A stretch of DNA of 37,839 nt. Source: Pirellulaceae bacterium. Its GTDB lineage: Bacteria; Planctomycetota; Planctomycetia; Pirellulales; Pirellulaceae. This document shows positions 16,440 to 24,686 of the stretch, piece by piece; position 1 is the stretch's first letter; every line of letters begins with the position of its first letter. Under the pieces are notes generated by a model that was given only the letters and a program-made list of their open reading frames with translations, did not search any database and had not been told where the DNA came from. The stretch spans positions 1 through 37,839 of the forward strand of contig JADHUC010000089.1 of the NCBI GenBank assembly GCA_016784735.1, read 5' to 3'. A program made the position numbers and the translations under genes.

Positions 16440-17438
16440 TTACTGGTCTGCACGCCGTGTGCCACCTCCGCGTCTCCGGACGTGGGGCGCGAGTTGGATA
16501 TCGCTCATCAATGGCTGTCTGGGAGCAGCGATGTACTTCTTGAGATCGGTAAGCGCTGTCATGTACGTTTCGTTGTCGGGTGACAGTTCAATCGCCCGTT
16601 CATATGCCTTAATCGCGTCGTCAAAGCGAGAGCATCTGTAGTAAGCGACTCCTAGATTGTACCAGTTCTCGCTGGCGCCTTGCTGCTTCTCGACTGCCTG
16701 TTCGAGGAATCTTACGGCCCGCGTCGCGTTACCGTCTTCGAGAGCCCGATAACCGAGGTAGGCATATTCGTCCGCCACAATTCCCGTCAGGTTGAGGTAG
16801 GGACGACCGACTGATGCGGCAAGAGCAATACTTGCGAACACACCAACCAACAGTAACCGGCTCGCGTGACGCGCGTTTGACGTCCGAGCCACAACACAAT
16901 AGCCGAGAAGGCCGCCCAGGAGGGCCCCCGCTCCATGGGCAACGTTTCCGACCTGCCAGGCGCCGGTAATCGTCAGGGCGATGCAAAGAAAAAACCAAAA
17001 CACGAAAAGGAGCACAACTTGGGGACTGACAGCATTGGCGAAGCGGGCATCATTGCGGCTTAGCACCCACAGAAACCCAAACAAACCGTATCCAATCCCC
17101 GACAGTCCGACACCGGAATAGGAGAACGCGTATTCGGCAAGTGACGCCCCAACGCCGAGGAGAAGAAATGTAAGGGCCGTCTTGAACGATCCAAATTCGG
17201 TTTCTACCTTGCCTCCGAACACAAACAGCCAATAGATGTTGAAAACCAGATGAAGCAAACCAATATGTGGCAGCACAGAGGTGAACAGCCGCCATGGTTC
17301 AGACCAGACACGAAAGTCCAACGTGAAGACATCCACGTCGCCCTCGATCCACCACCGGATCGTTACTGCGATCGACGAGACTGCGAGGAGTCCCGTCACC
17401 GGTTGTATGACGAGCACCGCTTCCTTCGAGTCGGCCAT
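16440..17438 (-). CDS. Rhomboid family intramembrane protease with TPR repeats
   Basis: Membrane protein of 332 residues with an N-terminal rhomboid domain (about 10-205) and C-terminal TPRs (about 224-300). Catalytic features are present: W49-R50 in loop 1, the PHIGLLHLVFN helix giving H63 and N67 of the oxyanion region, the nucleophile S113 in GLSGIGYG, and H168 in GNVAHGAGALLGG. It should therefore be an active intramembrane serine protease. The TPR units read ENWYNLGVAYYRCSRFDDAI and KAYERAIELSPDN. The start at 17438 has GGGAG six bases upstream. Proteases of this type cleave membrane-anchored proteins; the substrate is unknown. The following gene encodes an exported sialidase-like protein, which may or may not be a target. 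Confidence 0.9.
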   Translation of the reverse strand: MADSKEAVLVIQPVTGLLAVSSIAVTIRWWIEGDVDVFTLDFRVWSEPWRLFTSVLPHIGLLHLVFNIYWLFVFGGKVETEFGSFKTALTFLLLGVGASLAEYAFSYSGVGLSGIGYGLFGFLWVLSRNDARFANAVSPQVVLLFVFWFFLCIALTITGAWQVGNVAHGAGALLGGLLGYCVVARTSNARHASRLLLVGVFASIALAASVGRPYLNLTGIVADEYAYLGYRALEDGNATRAVRFLEQAVEKQQGASENWYNLGVAYYRCSRFDDAIKAYERAIELSPDNETYMTALTDLKKYIAAPRQPLMSDIQLAPHVRRRGGGTRRADQ

Positions 17439-17620
17439 TGACGCTCCCGGTCTCGATGTGGCTGAGAGGTTTTCCTGCCCTATCTTTCCCGTACCGCTCC
17501 CTATCCCGACAACGTAGCCCTGCCGATGGGCCGATTCAATAGTCTGGTTTCCGGAAAGGCGGGTTTTCTCAAGGGGCTTCTCGCTGCTGTCCGGCTGCCT
17601 TTTCTTCCGCTAATTCGTCA

Positions 17621-18017
17621 ATTGACGGCAAGATCAAGTGGCAGGCGGCTAACGGCAAAGCGTGGAAGCAACCGTACCCTGGCAGTCGCGCGTCGTGCTG
17701 CTACAGCGAGGGTATGCTCTACCAGATGAACGGATATGGCCGGGGGGTCTGCCTCGACAACTGGAGACTTCAAGGCACAACAGCCCAATCCCACGGATGC
17801 TGCGGCTATTTGGGCCGACGGAAAACTCTTCGTCTTGTCCGCCGACGGCACGGCCCTACTGCTGAAGCCGACGGCCGAGAGCTTCCAGACGCTCGGTGCG
17901 TTTTCCATCGTCCCAAAAAGAACGAAGAACGCCTGGGCCCACCCCGTACTCTGCGGCGGTCGGCTCTATTTGCGCTACCACGAAACGCTGTTCTGCTACG
18001 ATGTGAAGGCGCAGTAG
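17621..18017 (+). pseudogene. Remnant of a PQQ-like beta-propeller protein
   Basis: Two frames together encode the C-terminal blades of an outer-membrane-assembly/PQQ-like beta-propeller. Frame one, from 17621, reads IDGKIKWQAANGKAWKQPYP and ends near GVCLDN. The other frame continues with GDFKAQQPNPTDAAAIWADG, then LFVLSADGTALLLKPT and the family-typical ending AWAHPVLCGGRLYLR followed by ETLFCYDVKAQ. A frameshift near 17755-17765 and the absence of any upstream part show that it is broken. A 93-codon frame from 17736 is what remains open, and it has no plausible start signal. The surrounding stretches 17439-17620 and 18018-18262 hold nothing else I can support. Confidence 0.7.
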
Positions 18018-18262
18018 GAAGAAAGGACCTGTTTCAATGAACAGGAGGGCGGCCTATTGACCGACTTGGCCGACGATCTGATTGAATAGTTGTTCGTCTA
18101 GCCGCGATTCACTCTGGCCGGCTCGCTGCCCACATCCGAATTTGCGCCGCACGGATGGTTTCCTCGCGCCGAACGCACAATTACACTGAACAATCCACCT
18201 TGGATGTCGTAATTCCCCTGGACGCCTTGATTCGGTAATCTCAATCGAGCGAGCACCAAGCC

Positions 18263-21235
18263 ATGCAAATGAAAGTCAACACCACCTCTGTTATCGCCTC
18301 CCTTGTTCTTCTTGGCATCGCAGGTTCTGGCCACGCGGCCCCGCCATCCGACACTGTTTTCATGGTAGACGGAGTCGCGAAGGCTGTTCGGCACGACGGC
18401 AAGGTATGGACGCCCGGCAATGGCTATTTGGAATGCGGCGGGACGAACAACTACCTGTATGCCGATGGATTGCTCGGCACCGGAGACTTCCACGTGAGCG
18501 TGAAGTTGGCCGTCCTCAACTTGGCGAAGAGCGCGGCAACGTTCGTCATCGGCAGCAGCCATTTCGGCTTCGAGGGTGGTGGTGGCGAGATGTTCACGGA
18601 AGGACCTTTGCTGGGACGAAAGAGCTTAGGCGAGCCTGTCGTTCGCGAGGGCAAGCCATTCTTGTTCGAGGCCATTCGTGAAGGCGATACGCTCCGGTTC
18701 TTGATCGACGGAAACGAGGTCCATCAGACGAAGACCGATTCCAAAGCGGCCTTGAACGTCGGCCTGCGGCCATGGCGGAGCACGATGCGTGTGACGGACT
18801 TCTCGGCCACGGGCAACCTGATCGCCGCACCGGAACCGCCGTTCCAATTCGATGTATTCGTCAGTGGAACCGAGGGCTACCACACATTTCGCATCCCGGC
18901 GATCGTTACCACCGCCAGAGGCACGATCCTGGCAATTTGTGAAGGACGAAAGGGGGGCGGTGGCGATAGCGGCGACATCGACATCGTGCTGAAACGCAGC
19001 GCGGACAACGGACAAACCTGGTCGGAACTGCAGGTGGTGGCGGACCACGAGACCAACACGATCGGCAATCCGTGCCCGGTCGTCGACCGTTCGACGGGCC
19101 GAATATGGCTGCCCTTGACGTGGAACCTGGGCACTGACCACGAACGTCAGATCATGGCCGGAACAAGTGAAGATGTCCGCCGCGTCTACATCACCTACAG
19201 CGATGATGATGGAGTTACTTGGGCCCCGATCAAAGACATCTCCGACACGGCTCGCCAACCGCACTGGCGTTGGTATGCCACCGGGCCGGGCACTGGTATC
19301 CAACTGACTCGCGGCCAACACAAAGGTCGCCTGGTAATCCCAGCCAACCATTCCGACCACTCGGACCCGAACCTGCATCCTTACCGATCTCACGTGCTGA
19401 TCTCTGACGATCACGGAGAGACATGGAAGATAGGCGGCATACTGGATGAAAAAACCAATGAATCAACCGTCGTCGAACTTGCCGATGGACGCCTGCTGGA
19501 GAACATGCGGTCGTACCATGGCAAGAACCGTCGAGCGGTCGCCACCAGCGACGATGGCGGTCAGACGTGGTCGAAGGTCACACTGGACGAAACGCTGATC
19601 GAGCCGGTCTGCCAGGCGAACGTGCTGCGGCACACCTTTCCCGGCGACACTGAGAAAAGCCGAATTCTCTTCTCGAATCCCGCAAGCACCGCGCGAGTGA
19701 TGATGACCGTGCGCACCAGTTGCGACGAAGGGCAGACGTGGCCGGTGGCGAAGCTGATCCATGCCGGCTCGGCTGCGTACTCGTGCATGACCGTGTTGCC
19801 GGACAAGTCGATCGGCCTCTTCTACGAGCGTGACGGCTACAAGAGGATCACCTTCGCACGATTCGATCTCGAATGGCTAACCCCAAGTAGGTCCCGTCTG
19901 CCGGACGGGACCTTGCAGCGGCACAACACGTCTCCACGCGACACAAGGTCCCGTCCGGCAGCCGGGACCTACCAGCTCGCGACACCCGTCGGCAGTCCCG
20001 GTGAAGTCGGATCACCGGGGCGACAGCTCGTGGGCCCAAAGCATCCTCCGGATCCGGCGAAAGAGCCCGAAGCATTCAACGATTGGCAACGGCAGATGCG
20101 CGAGCAACTGCGGAAGATGCTCGGTATACCTGAGGAGCGAGTGCCATTGGAGCCGGAAACCCGCGGCAGCTTCGAAGTCGATGGAATCGTCGTCGAAAAA
20201 TGGGTGTTCACCAGCGAGCCGGGATCTCGCATTCCGGCCGTGTTGTATCGGCCCAAGGACCCGCAACGTCCAATGCCGGCCGTCGTGCTGACCTTCGGCC
20301 ACGGAGGCAGCAAGAGCCATCTTTGCTACAACTACCTCGGCCAACTCTACGCCCGAATCGGCGTGGCCTGCCTGGCGATGGACCCGATCGGCGAAGAGGA
20401 ACGGCACCGCCAAGGCCGAATGGGCACGCGGGCTCACGACCCGGCATCGGTGCACCATGCGGCGTGGAACGCCGGCCGGCCGATCATGGGCAAACTGGTG
20501 TTCGACACCATGCGAGGCATTGACTTCTTGCTCGCCCGCGACGACATCGACTCGAAACGCATCGGCGTGGCCGGCAATTCGTTGGGCGGAGCCAAAGCTG
20601 GCTGGATGGCCGCGTTGGACACGCGATTACGCTTCGCCATTGTCAGCGGCTGGGCATTCGACGATGTGACGCTCATCTCGAAATACTGCACTCGCGTGCC
20701 TAACGAGCACATGCGCAAGATGCTCTCTTGGAGTCAATACGTATCGCTGGCCGCTCCGCACTGCGCCCTCTTGGTGATGAACGGCGATGCCGATGTGATT
20801 ATCGACCGCAATGGCGACGGTACCGCTTGGCGGGGCACGCGGTCGGTCATTGAAGACGTCGCCAAGGTCTACGCGGCACTGGGCGCGCCCGGCGCCGTGC
20901 GATGTTGGTTCGAGCCCAGCGGCGGCCACCGGCCGTATCCAGCGTACAAGGCCGGCTTGGAATGGATCGTCCAGCATGCCGAGCCGCCAGGATGGACCAT
21001 CGAAAAGGTGAGTGAGTTGGACGAGATCAACTTCGGCCGCTGGGCCGACGCGAACGGGATCACACTCGAAAGGCTCTACGGCACCGACCTACACCTTCGC
21101 GGAGCTTCCGTGGCCGATTCCGGCATAAGTTACCTACCGCGTGAAAAGTTGGCCGTGCTGAAGCCCGACGAAATGAGACAACCGCAATTCACGATCGAAG
21201 GATGGCTGCAACAGATCACAGGGGATAGTCAGTAG
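18263..21235 (+). CDS. Sialidase fused to an alpha/beta-hydrolase esterase
   Basis: Secreted two-enzyme protein of 990 residues. A signal peptide (1-25) and a jelly-roll-like N-domain (about 30-190) precede a full sialidase propeller (about 195-540). It has FRIP (R210), the acidic loop GGDSGDIDIV (D235 or D238), NESTVVEL (E400), a catalytic Tyr in AAYSCM (Y506) and five Asp boxes. After a linker (543-575) comes an esterase domain (about 600-905) of the acetyl-xylan/dienelactone-hydrolase type. Its nucleophile motif is GNSLGG (S773), with a probable acid in GDADV (D844) and base in GGHR (H889). Likely role: release of sialic acid from glycans, with the esterase removing O-acetyl groups; the second part is inference. 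The linker is encoded by an inverted repeat pair, which suggests a recent fusion of two genes. Confidence 0.9.
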   Translation: MQMKVNTTSVIASLVLLGIAGSGHAAPPSDTVFMVDGVAKAVRHDGKVWTPGNGYLECGGTNNYLYADGLLGTGDFHVSVKLAVLNLAKSAATFVIGSSHFGFEGGGGEMFTEGPLLGRKSLGEPVVREGKPFLFEAIREGDTLRFLIDGNEVHQTKTDSKAALNVGLRPWRSTMRVTDFSATGNLIAAPEPPFQFDVFVSGTEGYHTFRIPAIVTTARGTILAICEGRKGGGGDSGDIDIVLKRSADNGQTWSELQVVADHETNTIGNPCPVVDRSTGRIWLPLTWNLGTDHERQIMAGTSEDVRRVYITYSDDDGVTWAPIKDISDTARQPHWRWYATGPGTGIQLTRGQHKGRLVIPANHSDHSDPNLHPYRSHVLISDDHGETWKIGGILDEKTNESTVVELADGRLLENMRSYHGKNRRAVATSDDGGQTWSKVTLDETLIEPVCQANVLRHTFPGDTEKSRILFSNPASTARVMMTVRTSCDEGQTWPVAKLIHAGSAAYSCMTVLPDKSIGLFYERDGYKRITFARFDLEWLTPSRSRLPDGTLQRHNTSPRDTRSRPAAGTYQLATPVGSPGEVGSPGRQLVGPKHPPDPAKEPEAFNDWQRQMREQLRKMLGIPEERVPLEPETRGSFEVDGIVVEKWVFTSEPGSRIPAVLYRPKDPQRPMPAVVLTFGHGGSKSHLCYNYLGQLYARIGVACLAMDPIGEEERHRQGRMGTRAHDPASVHHAAWNAGRPIMGKLVFDTMRGIDFLLARDDIDSKRIGVAGNSLGGAKAGWMAALDTRLRFAIVSGWAFDDVTLISKYCTRVPNEHMRKMLSWSQYVSLAAPHCALLVMNGDADVIIDRNGDGTAWRGTRSVIEDVAKVYAALGAPGAVRCWFEPSGGHRPYPAYKAGLEWIVQHAEPPGWTIEKVSELDEINFGRWADANGITLERLYGTDLHLRGASVADSGISYLPREKLAVLKPDEMRQPQFTIEGWLQQITGDSQ
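19889..19970. repeat. REPIN-like inverted pair of 25-bp palindromes in coding DNA
   Basis: Palindrome one (19889-19913) has arms AGGTCCCGTC and GACGGGACCT around TGCCG. Palindrome two (19946-19970) is the reverse complement of the first with one mismatch. Together they form an 82-bp element, 32 bp apart, in the arrangement of REPINs. The element encodes residues 543-570, the linker between the sialidase and esterase domains. Confidence 0.8.
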
Positions 21236-21290
21236 GGGGCAAGTGTTCTCTGCCCGCATTTCAAGCGGCTGGCCTACGAGTAGGACGGAA

Positions 21291-21317
21291 TGCCATTCCA
21301 TCCGGGCCGGAATGGCA
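21291..21317. terminator. Hairpin between convergent genes
   Basis: TGCCATTCC (21291-21299) and GGAATGGCA (21309-21317) pair perfectly around a nine-base loop in the 108-bp gap between the sialidase-esterase stop and the end of the beta-helix gene. Its position suits a bidirectional terminator, although T-runs are lacking. Confidence 0.45.
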
Positions 21318-21343
21318 ATTCGGCCCAGGCGAGCATATCCCGG

Positions 21344-24300
21344 TCACTGCCAACGCGCGCCGATAGTTGCGCCGTTCTTGCCAGCGCCAATGTTCGGACT
21401 GTCAGGCCGCAAGCGAAAATCGTGTTTGTCCGGATCGACGAATTGTGGATCGGCGAAAATAGAGTGCATGTCCCGGCCGCTGCGGTCACGCCATTCTTCC
21501 AGGCTGTGGTACCACGTTTCGTCTAGCGTGACCATCGTCTTGGAGCCGACCTGGAGGCTTTTCACTTCGGGCATGAGGCTGTGTGCCGGCCGTGGGCCTT
21601 GCCACTCGCGCAGACGTGTTCCCAGATTGTTGTAGTCGGCATCAAAGGTCTCCAACTCCTTCTCGTCGGCCGTTGTGATGCGGTACATCTGGTTGCCGCT
21701 GAAGGCGAAGCAGTTGTTCTGACAGACGCTGCCGGCCACCGACCGCAGAAAATACGCCGCCCCGTACATGTTCCACAGACCCGTATTATGGACGATGCGG
21801 CTGTTTGGGCTTTCATACAGGACCATACCCGTTTCGACGCAGTAGAGCACGTTGTCTTCCGCCACGAACCCAGGCGAGTTCCTGACGACGATCCCGGTCC
21901 CGTTGACCCACCCTCTGGCCATCCGGTTCCACAAGCGGCAATGGGCGATCGTCAAGTCCGGCGATTTCAAAGCGTAGATTCCAGCGGACTGGAACCATCG
22001 GACTTCCAGTCCCTTGATGGACACGTGCGGCGATCCGTCCAGCCGCAGGCAGGAGTCGACGGCATGGCGCCCGTCCATCACAACCGTGCCTGGTTGATCC
22101 GCTTCGATCGTGATTGGCGTGCCAGACAGCCCGCCGTGTGTCAAACTGGCCTGGCCGGGATAGAAGCCGGGCAACAACGCGATCCGATCCCCCGGCAAAG
22201 CCCTATCCGCCGCGAATTGTAGCGACCGCCACGGTTCGTTCTTCGTTCCATTGCCCTCAGCGTCGACGCCTTCGGGCGAGATGTAGTATCGCGTTGGTTC
22301 GCCCGCCACAGAGAACGTACCATCGGGCGTGACCGTCTTTCCGCCCAACGCGTCGGTCAGCACGAGACGGTAGTGGTAGGTCTTGCCGGATTCAACCTGC
22401 GGAACCAGCACGGCCAACGCGCTTGACGTGCGAATGCTGGTGGCGCGGGTGAACCAATCGCCGGTGAGCTGTTCCGTCCAGACGCGTTGAGCTTGTTTGG
22501 GAAGGGGCACCGTCGAACCGTATCGCGAGGTCAACCCGAACTCCAGGGCCGCCGCACAGGGCAAGTCGGTTTCGAAAACAAACACTGCCCCGTCGCGATT
22601 GGTGTGCACAATGGGCTCGCCAGTGAGTTGCGGCCCCCCGTCGGCCACGCGGACGATCATGCCGGCGGGCGGACTCCAGTTGCCTTCGGCGCAGCCGACG
22701 CGAAGCTGGACGGCGACGGCCGATTGCCCCACGGGCAGGCTGATCGCCGGGTCAGGCTCAAAAGGTCGACTCGACGACCACTTGCCGTTGCCGGGTCGAA
22801 TCTGCATCACCTTGGGCTGGGGCGTGCCATCACTAACCGCCACCGACAACTGAACTTCACGGCTTGGCGCAAGCCACTCGGCCGGACCATCGTAGGGTTG
22901 CAGGTGCAGGGCCGGACCGATACCACCGGCCAGCCAGGGATCGCCTTGGGACCAGAGTTTCGGCGGCTCGACGGCTTTCGCGGGCTCGGCCAGCGCGATG
23001 GTGGGCTGGGCCGGCGCACGGGATGCAGTTTCCGATTCCAGCACGGGCAAAGCCCCGAACGTCTCGCCGTTTGGCCCCTTTTTCACGCACGGGCTATCCA
23101 GCAACAGACGATAATCACCCGTGGGGGAAGACACGAACCGAGGTTCGGCGAACAGTGTGTGCTGGCCCGTGCCGGTCTTCTCGAACGATGTCTGATAGTT
23201 GCGCGGAGCAAACTGGTTGGCGAACCCCCAACCCAAGTTGTAGTCCATCACGGTGCCCGGTTTCAGACCGTCTGCGAACACAAACGGCGACCCACGACCG
23301 ACACAGATGTTGAAGCGGTAAACGCCCTCCGGATCATAACTGGTGCCGCCGATGCCGCCCCACTGGTAACCCAGAACCGTGTTGTTCTCAACAATGAACT
23401 TATGGCTTGGACATTTGACGAAGATGCCCGCCCACCAGTGGCCGGTGATCAGATTGCGTCGAATCTCGCCGTCCTTGGCCGGGTAGTAGTAATGGATACC
23501 CGTGTCGTCCTGTGAGTAGACCGGCACGAGGAAGTCGTCGCGTACTTTGTCGAGCCGGCAGTCCTCGATGATCGTGCCCAATCCCTGGCTGAAAATGCCC
23601 GTACCCACATCCTCGGCACGACAACGAATGATCCGACCCTTGGGCGTGTCCATCCAGGCGTAGAAGCCGCGGACCGCATTCCAGGTGTAGCAGTCTTCCA
23701 CGGCCGTCTTGGCCCCGAACAGGCCTGCCCCGTGCGAGTAGTTCCACGTCAGAAAGCTGTGGAACTCCAACCCACGCAAAGTGATGTTGGACCGCCACAG
23801 GCTGATGCCGTTGGAGTGTCTGCTGATGCCCAGGTCGTGTTCTTCCGGTGGCTTGTCGTCCGACGTGTGGAAAAACACGTCTTCGTCGTCGAACCAGAAA
23901 CTGGCCGGATAGTGGGCCACGGCGGTCTTGTCGGCCACCAGCGTGTATCGCTTTCGCGAGTCGGCTTCCCACATCTGTGGCGGCCGGTCGGCTTGATACT
24001 TGCCGGGAATCTGGAACACACCGGGCGCGCCGGGCGCAGGTGTGGCCTCGCTGATGTGTTTGGCCCCGTCGAAGGCGACCTTCTCGAACGAGCCGTCGGG
24101 CTTTGTAGCCGCACGGATCAGGATGTGTTGAGAATCGCCGAAGCGGTCCTCCCGTCGGCCCAACGCGACGCCACCTTCGTAGACGCCGGCATGAATGATG
24201 ATTTCGGTCGGAGTCTCGCTGTTCTTGACCAACTCGTAGGCTTTTTGGAGTCTGGCCACCGGCTCGGCCTCGGTGCCCGGATTGTGGTCGTCGCCCGTGA

Positions 24301-24415
24301 CAGCCACATGGACGATTTGCGAGCTGACGGTCGTGGCCGTCTTATTGCCATCGGCGACCGCGGTCAAACTCACGCATACCATCCCGCAGAACACGCAGCG
24401 AAGTGAACCGCGCAT
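21344..24415 (-). CDS. Secreted double beta-helix protein
   Basis: Secreted protein of 1023 residues. A signal peptide (1-21) precedes a first right-handed parallel beta-helix domain (about 30-460), of the pectate-lyase-like/DUF1565 kind. It begins VHVAVTGDDHNPGTEAEPV and holds repeats such as GISLWRSNITLRGLEF and RIIRCRAEDVGTGIF. A middle region with fibronectin-type-III-like strands follows (about 545-710, YHYRLVLTDALGGKTV). A second beta-helix comes next (about 715-1023), restarting with YYISPEGVDAEGNGTKNEPW and ending FRLRPDSPNIGAG. Such proteins bind or cleave polysaccharides outside the cell; the substrate is unknown. The open frame runs on to 24721, but ATG at 24415 has AGGAGG upstream and gives a clean signal peptide, so I reject the longer version. 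It converges with the sialidase-esterase gene. Confidence 0.82.
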   Translation of the reverse strand: MRGSLRCVFCGMVCVSLTAVADGNKTATTVSSQIVHVAVTGDDHNPGTEAEPVARLQKAYELVKNSETPTEIIIHAGVYEGGVALGRREDRFGDSQHILIRAATKPDGSFEKVAFDGAKHISEATPAPGAPGVFQIPGKYQADRPPQMWEADSRKRYTLVADKTAVAHYPASFWFDDEDVFFHTSDDKPPEEHDLGISRHSNGISLWRSNITLRGLEFHSFLTWNYSHGAGLFGAKTAVEDCYTWNAVRGFYAWMDTPKGRIIRCRAEDVGTGIFSQGLGTIIEDCRLDKVRDDFLVPVYSQDDTGIHYYYPAKDGEIRRNLITGHWWAGIFVKCPSHKFIVENNTVLGYQWGGIGGTSYDPEGVYRFNICVGRGSPFVFADGLKPGTVMDYNLGWGFANQFAPRNYQTSFEKTGTGQHTLFAEPRFVSSPTGDYRLLLDSPCVKKGPNGETFGALPVLESETASRAPAQPTIALAEPAKAVEPPKLWSQGDPWLAGGIGPALHLQPYDGPAEWLAPSREVQLSVAVSDGTPQPKVMQIRPGNGKWSSSRPFEPDPAISLPVGQSAVAVQLRVGCAEGNWSPPAGMIVRVADGGPQLTGEPIVHTNRDGAVFVFETDLPCAAALEFGLTSRYGSTVPLPKQAQRVWTEQLTGDWFTRATSIRTSSALAVLVPQVESGKTYHYRLVLTDALGGKTVTPDGTFSVAGEPTRYYISPEGVDAEGNGTKNEPWRSLQFAADRALPGDRIALLPGFYPGQASLTHGGLSGTPITIEADQPGTVVMDGRHAVDSCLRLDGSPHVSIKGLEVRWFQSAGIYALKSPDLTIAHCRLWNRMARGWVNGTGIVVRNSPGFVAEDNVLYCVETGMVLYESPNSRIVHNTGLWNMYGAAYFLRSVAGSVCQNNCFAFSGNQMYRITTADEKELETFDADYNNLGTRLREWQGPRPAHSLMPEVKSLQVGSKTMVTLDETWYHSLEEWRDRSGRDMHSIFADPQFVDPDKHDFRLRPDSPNIGAGKNGATIGARWQ

Positions 24416-24686
24416 TTGGAGCCTCCTATCGACACAGGGGTGCCTTCGACTGCCCGACCGCGACGCAGTATACCACCGCCCGATGACGGTTACTAACAGG
24501 GGAACTCCGGCAAGTGATCCGCCGGGTACAGCCATGTTTCGCTCGGCGGGGGTCTTTCGGGACGGCTGTGATCGACATTCGTTGTTTTCGGTGAGCCTGG
24601 CCGATTTTCGCCGGTGGAAACCGGCCTGTTCGCATGGTATACTATCTGTGGTGACAGCCATGTGAGACGTGACTGGAGAGGGAATA

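Noticed and set aside
22487..23515. Plus-strand frame of 342 codons
   Set aside because: Antisense shadow of the double beta-helix gene; composition is typical of GC-rich reverse frames.
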